A stretch of DNA of 64,000 nucleotides from PoT sp049331405 (GTDB lineage Bacteria > Planctomycetota > Planctomycetia > Isosphaerales > Isosphaeraceae), in the NCBI RefSeq assembly GCF_049331405.1, contig NZ_CP186274.1, forward strand, positions 1,364,001 to 1,428,000, written 5' to 3'. The position numbers were made by a program, and so were the translations under genes. The notes under the pieces were generated by a model. The model searched no databases and was not told the DNA's origin. It saw nothing but the letters and a program-made list of their open reading frames with translations. This document shows positions 8,168-15,800 of this stretch, in pieces. The first letter of the stretch is position 1. Each line of letters begins with the position of its first letter.

Positions 8168-10003
8168 TTATTTCGCCTCGGCGAGCCATTGCTTCGCCTG
8201 ACGATAGGAGGTCGAGGCGTAGTAGGTCTCGGTGATCTGGCGGAGCTTGGCGAAGGCGTCGTCGCGGTGGTTCTGGCGGAAGAGGTTGCGGGCCTCGTTC
8301 AGGAGTTTCGAGGCGGGCTCGTTCTGGTCGGCGCGGAGGCCATCGAAGATGGCCAGGAGTTCGGAGGCGACGTCGGCGTGGGCGAAGGATTCGCGGAAGG
8401 TGAGGAAGTCGTCGATCCAGGCGTGATCCTTGCCAGAGCGGAGGGCGTCGGAGTATTTGCGGATGTCGGCCTGGCAGAGGTCGCGGACCTTGGCTTTGAG
8501 GGCGACGAATCGTTGGCGGGGTTCGCCCTCGAGTCGTAGGGACTCGGCGCGTCGGAGGGCGGAGATGGCGTCGCGGGGAGACGATTCGTCGAGGCGTTTG
8601 GAGGCGAAGTCGAGCAGCACTTTCGGGTCGTCGGAGGAGATGGCCTCGAGCCAGCGGATTGCGGGGCCGACGGGGAGGTTGGCGAAGGCGTGGGCGCCTT
8701 CGGCGTCGGAGAAGAACCGCAGGGCGGGCCAGGCCTCGTCGAGGAAGAGGTTTGAGGCGTACTCACCCGAGCCGAAAGGGACGAGGGGGTCGGTCTTGCC
8801 GTGGACGATCGCCAGGGGGACGCGACGCTGGGCGGCCTTGAGGTCGGGGTCGGCGTAGGCGGAGGGCTCGCACTGGAAGATCAGGCCGGCGGAGATCGGG
8901 AAGGCTCCGGCGATCGATTCGGGGCCGTTCATCAGGAGGCTGTAGGTCAGGAAGCCGCCCTGCGAGTGGCCTCCCACGAAATAGCGATCGATCGGATAGG
9001 CACGCCGGAGGTCGGCGAGGGCTTCCAGCACCAGAGCGGGGCTCTCGCGATCGGTGCCGGGGAAGCCCTTGAAGGTGCTTCGGCCGACGAAATTGACATA
9101 CGTGTAGTTGAACACGAGCTTGTCGGGCTCGATGGAGGAGGGGGTCTCGCCGTTGATCCCGATGATGAGGTAATCGCGGGCGATGTCGGGCCAGCGAGCG
9201 GCGATGGTATTCACATAGGCCCGGCCGTTCATGTTCGAGCCGTGGAGGATGACGATCGTCGGCCAGCGCCTGGCGTCATCGGCTTTGTAAGCGTCGGGCG
9301 CCCGCACCGAGTACGTCAGCAACCCATCGGTCGAGCCGTCGACGATTTTGCCCGCGACGGGGGGCGCGTGCCTCGAGAACTCCGGGGCGCGGCGGCCCTT
9401 CCAGGCATACCAGGGGGCGTTGCCGTCGGTGCCGCCGGCCCCGCGCAGGGTCTTGCCGGAGGGATCAAGGTCGAACCAGCCGGGGCCCTCGCGGAAGGCC
9501 TTGATCCGAAAGTCGAGGCGGCGGCCTCGCACCTTGCCTTCGAGGCTCGACGTGCCACGCAGGGCGTAGCGGCCCTTCACGTCAGAGCCGGTCTGGGTCA
9601 GTTCCATCAGGCCGAGGTCGGTCAGCCAGAGGCCGGAGAAGTCGGCCGGCCCGCCCTGGTCGGAGGCTGGCTCGGGCCGCCAGCCGTTCCAGACGTTGCG
9701 GAAGCCGTTGCTGGCGGTGGTCTTGCCCTGGAAGGCGAGGCCTGTGGGATCAAGCTTGGACGTCGAGCGGACGTGGACGTCCTGCTCGTCGTATTCGAGG
9801 GTCAGCTCGCCGTCCTTGAGCTTGCCCTTGAGGGGGATCTTGAAGAAGTCGAGCACGCCCGTGAAGGCATCGCCGTCTTGTTTGAGGCTCATCGGCCCGA
9901 GAGTCGTCTTCCAGTCGCCCGCGAAGCCGGGGGGCTCGGCCGCCCGGGCGGGAAGGCTCGACACGACGAGGGCGGCGATCCAACCGACGACGATTCGGCT
10001 CAT
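8168..10003 (-). CDS. Secreted alpha/beta hydrolase (carboxylesterase/PHB-depolymerase-like)
   Basis: A 611-residue exported enzyme. It begins MSRIVVGWIAALVVSSLPARA, a Sec signal. Residues about 25-210 form two repeated beta-rich modules (GDWKTTLGPMSLKQDGDAFTG and LWLTDLGLMELTQTGSDVKG). The hydrolase domain follows: VILHGSNMNGRAY (oxyanion region), GGHSQGG with the nucleophilic serine near residue 346, an aspartate in HGKTDPLVPFG near 403 and a histidine in EGAHAF near 436. A helical tail rich in charged residues ends the protein. The open frame extends 19 codons upstream, but ATG 10003 has AGGAG 8 bases before it and starts directly with the signal peptide. The substrate is unknown, likely an ester in exported polymer or peptide material. 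Confidence 0.85.
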   Translation of the reverse strand: MSRIVVGWIAALVVSSLPARAAEPPGFAGDWKTTLGPMSLKQDGDAFTGVLDFFKIPLKGKLKDGELTLEYDEQDVHVRSTSKLDPTGLAFQGKTTASNGFRNVWNGWRPEPASDQGGPADFSGLWLTDLGLMELTQTGSDVKGRYALRGTSSLEGKVRGRRLDFRIKAFREGPGWFDLDPSGKTLRGAGGTDGNAPWYAWKGRRAPEFSRHAPPVAGKIVDGSTDGLLTYSVRAPDAYKADDARRWPTIVILHGSNMNGRAYVNTIAARWPDIARDYLIIGINGETPSSIEPDKLVFNYTYVNFVGRSTFKGFPGTDRESPALVLEALADLRRAYPIDRYFVGGHSQGGFLTYSLLMNGPESIAGAFPISAGLIFQCEPSAYADPDLKAAQRRVPLAIVHGKTDPLVPFGSGEYASNLFLDEAWPALRFFSDAEGAHAFANLPVGPAIRWLEAISSDDPKVLLDFASKRLDESSPRDAISALRRAESLRLEGEPRQRFVALKAKVRDLCQADIRKYSDALRSGKDHAWIDDFLTFRESFAHADVASELLAIFDGLRADQNEPASKLLNEARNLFRQNHRDDAFAKLRQITETYYASTSYRQAKQWLAEAK

Positions 10004-10126
10004 GGCACTGACTCCTGGCCCGGAGATCCGCGAGGGGACGCATGTGGCCATCTCACACATCGTTGGTGAGTGCCTAGTCTATCAGGCGACAGTCCGGTTC
10101 TTGCGTTGCGCGCTCAGGAACGAGTA

Positions 10127-10147
10127 TTTTGTTGGAGGTTTGTTGGA
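10127..10147. repeat. Copy 2 of the shared 21-base element
   Basis: The plus strand reads TTTTGTTGGAGG then TTTGTTGGA, with two exact TTTGTTGG half sites 11 bases apart (10128 and 10139). It lies between the divergent hydrolase (start 10003) and DUF1501 (start 10188) genes, 40 bases before the latter, and matches 6954-6974 at 18 of 21 positions. Confidence 0.35.
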
Positions 10148-10187
10148 CGAACGAATCGAGCCATAGGGCAAAGGGAGGGGGCCGGCG

Positions 10188-11582
10188 ATGGATACCGGGG
10201 CGAGTCGGAACCCTCTGGGGCGCGGGATGAACCGCCGTCAGCTTCTGAGGATCGGCGGGCTGGGCGCGTTCGGGATGAACCTGTCGGGGCTCCTGCGGGC
10301 CGAGGCGGCGTCGCCGTCGTCGCCCGCGTCCGTCGGGTCGGGCTCGAAGATCAAGTCGTGCATCCTGGTGTTCTATTATGGCGGGCCGAGCCACCACGAG
10401 ACCTGGGATATGAAGCCGAACGCCCCGCGCGAGGTGCGTGGGGAGTTCAACTCGATCGCGACGAGCGTGCCCGGGATCCGGATCGGCGAGCACCAGCCGC
10501 ACTCGGCGAAGGTGGTCGACCGCCTGGCGATCATCCGCAGCGTCCACCACCCGATGACGAACCACAACGCCGCGGCGTTCGCCACGCTGAGCGGCCGGCC
10601 CCCGCTCAAGGGGGACCTCGAGCTGCTCGGCAACGACCGCAACGACCCGCCTTGCCTCGGGTCGGCCCTGAGCCACCAGCTCCCCGAGCGCCCGGGCTTG
10701 CCCACGTTCGTCGCCCTGCCGCATGTGATGCACAACGTCGTCCAGCTCCCCGGGCAGATCGCGGGGTTCCTCGGCTCGGCGCACAACCCGTTCCAGCTGA
10801 CCCGCGATCCCAACGCGACCGACTTCCGCCTCGACGAGCTGGAACTGCCCGGCGACGTCTCGCTCGACCGCCTCGAGCACCGCGCGTCGCTGCTGGAAGT
10901 CGTCGATAACCAACTCCGCCAGGGGGACAAGGCCGCGGCCGGGGCGCGCGACCTCGATACGTACAACGCCAAGGCCTTCCGCCTGCTCCGCTCCGAGTCG
11001 GTTCGACGCGCCTTCCACATCGAGTCGGAAGACCCGAAACTTCGCGATCGCTACGGGCGGACCAAGCACGGCCAGAGCATGCTCCTGGCCCGCCGGCTGG
11101 TGGAGTCGGGCGTCCGGTTCGTGAGCGTCTATGATCACGAGGTCAACGGCCAGCTCGCCAACTGGGACTCGCACTCCGACGTCTTCCCGAGGCACAAGAA
11201 CGACCTCTTGCCCCCCGCCGATCGCGCATTCGCCGCCCTGATCGACGACCTCACCGAGCGAGGGCTGCTCGAATCGACCCTCGTCATCGCGATGGGGGAG
11301 TTCGGCCGGACCCCCAAGATCAACGCGACCGCCGGGCGCGACCACTGGCCCTACTGCTACAGCGTGGTGATGGCGGGAGGCGGCGTCCGCGGCGGGGTCA
11401 CGTACGGGGCCAGCGACAAGCTCGGGGCCTATCCCGACACCGATCCGGTCACGCCCGCCGACATCGCCGCGACCCTCTTCTGGCGGTTCGGGCTCGACCC
11501 CGAGTCGGAGATCGTTGATCTCACCGGGAGGCCTTATCGCCTCGCCGACGGTGCGCCGATCCGAGGCCTCTTCCCTGCCTGA
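10188..11582 (+). CDS. DUF1501 family protein (Tat-exported), second copy
   Basis: A 464-residue DUF1501 protein with a twin-arginine signal MNRRQLLRIGGLGAFGMNLS starting at residue 14. Family motifs include CILVFYYGGPSHHETWDMKP, TNHNAAAFATLSGRPP, RFVSVYDHE, IAMGEFGRTPKIN and AGRDHWPYCYSVVMAGGG. It diverges strongly from the copy at 2194-3648. Unlike that one it has no DUF1549/DUF1553 partner beside it; the next gene, 95 bases downstream on the same strand, is a sialidase-like protein. GGAGG lies about 9 bases before ATG 10188; an internal ATG at 10227 starts at the Tat motif itself. Confidence 0.92.
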   Translation: MDTGASRNPLGRGMNRRQLLRIGGLGAFGMNLSGLLRAEAASPSSPASVGSGSKIKSCILVFYYGGPSHHETWDMKPNAPREVRGEFNSIATSVPGIRIGEHQPHSAKVVDRLAIIRSVHHPMTNHNAAAFATLSGRPPLKGDLELLGNDRNDPPCLGSALSHQLPERPGLPTFVALPHVMHNVVQLPGQIAGFLGSAHNPFQLTRDPNATDFRLDELELPGDVSLDRLEHRASLLEVVDNQLRQGDKAAAGARDLDTYNAKAFRLLRSESVRRAFHIESEDPKLRDRYGRTKHGQSMLLARRLVESGVRFVSVYDHEVNGQLANWDSHSDVFPRHKNDLLPPADRAFAALIDDLTERGLLESTLVIAMGEFGRTPKINATAGRDHWPYCYSVVMAGGGVRGGVTYGASDKLGAYPDTDPVTPADIAATLFWRFGLDPESEIVDLTGRPYRLADGAPIRGLFPA

Positions 11583-11677
11583 GCCCGTTGCGGTAAAGAT
11601 GCGTCTGCGAACCCGCGACGTGGCGGGGCCTCCCTGCGCTTTGAACCGCTGACGTTGACCCAGGATCGAGGTGAATT

Positions 11678-12757
11678 GTGCCCAGGCGTTGTGCGCGAGT
11701 GTTCGGTCTCGCTCTCTGTGTCTTGCTCCTCAGTACGGTCCACCTCGACGCCGGCGAGCTGAAGATCCGCCGCCTGTTCGGCCCCGAGACGCCGACCGGC
11801 CCCTACAAGCATCCCGCCTGCATGACGGAGCTGGATAACGGCGACCTCTACCTCGTCTATTACGGCGGGAAGGGGGAATACGCCGTCGACACGGCCGTCT
11901 TCGGCTCGAGGCTCAAGAAGGGGGAGACCGCCTGGTCGGCGCCCAAGGTCCTGGCCCACGACCCGTTCCGCTCGGTCGGCAACGGCGTGATCTGGCAGGC
12001 CCCCGATGGGCTCGTCTGGCTCTTCTACGTCGTCCGCTTCGGCGAGACCTGGTCCAACTCCCGGATCCAGGTGAAGGTCTCGCGCGACAACGCCGAGACC
12101 TGGTCGGACGGCTCGATCCTCGCGCTCGAGGAGGGGATGATGGTCCGCGGCCGTCCCATCGCCCTGACCGATGGCGACTACCTGCTCCCCGTCTACAAGG
12201 AGACCGGGAACGACCCCGAGGTGGTCGGCAAGGAGAGCGTCTCGCTCTTCCTTCGCTTCAACCCCAAGACGAGGGCCTGGTCGGAGAGCGGCCGGATCCA
12301 CTCGGCCAACGGCAACATCCAGCCGGCCGTCGTGCAGGTCGATGACAAGTACCTGATCGCCTACTGCCGACGCGGCGGCGGATACGGCCCCCAGGAGGTC
12401 GGCTACATCGTCAGGTCGGAGTCGCACGACGGCGGCAAGACGTGGTCGGAGGGGAAGAACTCGGCCTTCCCGAACCCCAACGCGGCCGTCGACTTCATCA
12501 AGCTCCAGGGAGGCAAGCTCCTGCTCGTCTTCAACGACAGCATGACGAAGCGGACCCCGCTGGCCGTCGCACTCTCCAGCGACGTCGACAAGACGTATCC
12601 CGTCAAGCGCAACGTCGTTGACGGTCCCGGCGACTTCGGCTATCCGACCGCCTTCCAGGCCAAGGATGGCAAGATCCACGTCGTCTACACGTCGGATAAG
12701 CGCTCGGTGATCAACCACGCCGTCTTCGACGAGGCCTGGATCCTCGAGGGCAAGTGA
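11678..12757 (+). CDS. Secreted sialidase-like (BNR/Asp-box) protein
   Basis: A 359-residue exported beta-propeller protein. The signal peptide is about residues 1-26 (FGLALCVLLLSTVHLDAG). Two Asp-box motifs are visible, SRDNAETWSD and SHDGGKTWSEG, typical of exo-alpha-sialidases and related six-bladed propellers. Further repeats such as DGLVWLFYVVRFG and DKYLIAYCRRGGG support the fold. Many planctomycete members act on, or merely bind, glycans other than sialic acid, so only the fold is safe. The start is GTG 11678, six bases after GAGGTG; there is no better ATG. It follows the second DUF1501 gene and may be co-transcribed with it. Confidence 0.85.
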   Translation: MPRRCARVFGLALCVLLLSTVHLDAGELKIRRLFGPETPTGPYKHPACMTELDNGDLYLVYYGGKGEYAVDTAVFGSRLKKGETAWSAPKVLAHDPFRSVGNGVIWQAPDGLVWLFYVVRFGETWSNSRIQVKVSRDNAETWSDGSILALEEGMMVRGRPIALTDGDYLLPVYKETGNDPEVVGKESVSLFLRFNPKTRAWSESGRIHSANGNIQPAVVQVDDKYLIAYCRRGGGYGPQEVGYIVRSESHDGGKTWSEGKNSAFPNPNAAVDFIKLQGGKLLLVFNDSMTKRTPLAVALSSDVDKTYPVKRNVVDGPGDFGYPTAFQAKDGKIHVVYTSDKRSVINHAVFDEAWILEGK

Positions 12758-12787
12758 GCCCCGGGTTGCGGCACGATTGAAAACGAG

Positions 12788-12822
12788 AGAGGCCACGGTC
12801 GTCGATGACGGCCGTGGCCTCT
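12788..12822. terminator. Bidirectional terminator hairpin
   Basis: The arms AGAGGCCACGG (12788-12798) and CCGTGGCCTCT (12812-12822) pair perfectly, and the inner TCGTC/GACGG continues the stem to a GAT loop (12804-12806). This gives 16 consecutive pairs with one G-U. It lies 30 bases after the sialidase-like gene and 33 bases before the end of the convergent surface-protein gene. There is no long T tract on either strand. Confidence 0.7.
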
Positions 12823-12854
12823 TGCTTGGACTCAGGTTCGAGCCGCCGAGGCGA

Positions 12855-15800
12855 TCAGGCCTGCGGGTGCTTGATCCCGATGACGTGCCGGGCCAGGAGG
12901 TTGGCGTGCCCCAGGGCCGGGGAGATCGGGGTTCGCTTCAGGGTGGCCTGGCGGGGCGTGGTCAGTGTGGCGTGCTGGGCGGCGCGGGCTCTCGCGGCCG
13001 AGGCCTGGGCGGCGGGCTTCGTCACGATCAGCCTGCCTTGCGGCTTCCGCTGGAGGCGGAGGACCGAGGCCGAGGGGTTCGGCAAGGTCGCGGCGACGGC
13101 CGTGGCCTTGGGGGTGACCGTCGCGACGACCGCCTTGCTCGCGGCGGGGACGACCGTGGCGGCGGGGGCCGTCACCGTGGTGGTCGTCGTGACCGTCGTC
13201 GAGGCGGCGGGGGCCTGCGTCGCGGGGGGGGCCGTCGCCGTCGTCGTGGTCATCGCCGAGGTCGCAACCACGGCCCCGGTTTTGGGAACGCCGGTGGTCG
13301 TGGTCGACGCCGTGGCCCCGCTCTTGGGCGTGGTGGTGGTCGTCGTCGTGACCGCCGTCGATCCCGCGGGGACGGCGACGGACGCCGAGGCCGAGCCCTT
13401 GGAGCCGCCGGAACCGGAGCCCGTGCCCGTGGAGCCGGTGGTCGTGGTCGTCGTGGTGGTCGTCGGGGCGGCGGCGTTCGCGATGATCAGCGACTTGATC
13501 CCCGCGAGGCCGTCGGGCCCGCCCCCCGTGATCCTGAGGACGAGGTGGCCGTTGGTGACCTGGACGACGTACGTCCCCTTCGGCGTCGTGCCCCAGCCGG
13601 TCGAGAGGACTCCGACCTGGTTCCCCTGGAGGAAGATCGTCGCGATGTCGGCGGCGTTCCCGATCGCGGCGAGATTGGTCGTGACCGAGTAGTACCCATT
13701 CGGCAGGTCGACCTGGTAGGTCATGTCCTTGGCGTAGACCATGCCCGGCTGGGAGTTCATGTAGTTGGAATCGGTGAACCCATACCCGGTGCCGGCGCTG
13801 TAGTAGGTGAAGTTGTTGGAGGCGTCGAAGCCGGGGGCCACCGTCTCGCCGCTCGGCCCGAACTGGAACTGGAGGGGCATCGCCTTCGGGGCGATCTTGA
13901 GCGAGTCGAGGTAGATCGCCCCGCCCGAGACGTCGTCGACGAAGAGGCGGAGGACGAGGCGGCCGTCGGTCACCTTGGCGAAGTAGGTCTGCGCGACGAG
14001 CTTGCCGGAGTTGGTCCAGAGGGTGTCGATGTTGCCCCCCTGGAGCATCACGTGCAGGAAGTTCGTCGAGGCGCCCCCGAGGTCGCCGAGGACGAGGGAG
14101 ACGTCGTAGTAGCCGTTGGGGAGGTCGACCTGGTACGTCATGTCGGTCGACGAGACGGCCCCGTTCGGGCTGGCCTTGAGGTCGTTGCGGGGGACGGCGG
14201 TGAAGCCGTAGCCCTGGGCCGTCGTGTAGGTCGTGAGGTCGCTGACCGCGGTCGACCCCTGCGGGGCCGCCTTGCCCCCCTGGCCGAAGCTGAAGCTCAG
14301 CGGGTAGAGCGTCAAGGTCTTGAGCCCGGCCAGGTTGTCGGGGCCGGCGCCCAGGATCCTGACCGTGAGGTGGCCGTCGACCACCTGGGCCATTGCGGTG
14401 ATGACCGGGTTGGTCCCCGCGCCGGTGAGGACGGTGCCGACCGACTTGCCCTGGAGGTAGACCGTCGCCGTGTCGGCCGCATTCACCAGCGCCGCGAGGG
14501 TGGCGGTGACGTTGTAGTAGCCGTTGGGGAGGTCGACCTGCCAGGTCATGTCGGTCGCGTAGACCATCCCGGCCTGGGTGTTCATATTATTGGAGGTCGT
14601 CGCCCACCCGTATCCGGCGCCCGCCGAGTAGTGGCTGAAGTTGCTCGCGGCGTCGAAGCCGGGGCTCGGCGTCGTGCCGTTGGGCCCGAACTGGAACTGG
14701 AGCGGCATCGCCTTGGGCGACACGACCAGCGAGTCGATGTAGATCGAGCCGTCGGAGGGGGTGTTGACGTAGAGCCGGATCGAGAGGTGGCCGTTGACGA
14801 CCTGGGCCAGGTACGTCGTGGCCACCTGCTTGCCGTTGTTCGTCCAGAGGGCGTCGACCGTCCCCCCCTGGATGTTGACCTGGATGTAGTTCGTCGAGCC
14901 GGGGCCCGTGTCGCCGAGGACCAGGCCGACGTCGTAGTAGCCGTTGGGGAGGTCGACCTGGAAGGTCATGTCGGTCGCGTAGACCGAGCCCCGATTCGTC
15001 GCGTTCATGTCGTTGCGGGGGACCGCCGTCCAGCCGTAGCCGATCGAGGGCGAGTAGATCGAGAAGTTCGAGATCGCCGTGAATCCGGCCTGGGCCGGGC
15101 TGCCCGGCTGCCCGAAGTCGAACTTGAGGGCGCCCGCCGCGGCCGGCTGGGCGACCGCGGTCGGCGCCGAGGGGGAGGACGGCGGCGGGGGCGGCGGCGG
15201 GGCGGGCAGGACGAGGGCCTGCGTCGTCTGGGCGATGGCCGCCAGCGCCGTGGCCTGGCCGTAGACCGTCGCCTGGCCGTTGACGATCGCCGAGGCCACG
15301 TTGACGTACTTCGTCACCGGCGTCCCGGGGGCGACCAGCACCGAGTTGCCCGACATGCTGAGCTGGATCGCATAAGGATCGGCGAAGCTGTAGTGGTACG
15401 GGACCCCGTTGACGCTGCCGTCGGGGGCCGGGTCGAGCGAGCCGTTCTTGCGGACGACCTGCCCGTTCGCGTCGAGGTTCGCATAGCCGACCGAATATTC
15501 GATCCCCGCGACGTCATGCAGGGCGCTCACCGACCGGAAGAAGTACGAGCCGACGCCGATCAGCGTGGTGTTGGTCGGGGTCTCGAGCGCGGGGTTGATC
15601 GACTTCGTCGGGGCCGAGCCGTAGTTGACGAACTGGTTGTCGGAGACCGTGCCCGAGACGTAGACCCGGCCGATCGACGAGCGGCCCGAGTCGGCGATGG
15701 AGACCGAGATCCCGCCGACCGTCCCGTCGATGACGTTCCCCGAGACGTTGAAGCCGAAGACCGGGTTGAACGTGTAGTAGAAGGGGATCATCAACGGATT

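Noticed and set aside
13200..13480. Dense GTGGTCGTC-type tandem repeats
   Set aside because: They encode the Thr-rich linker of the surface protein and need no separate explanation.
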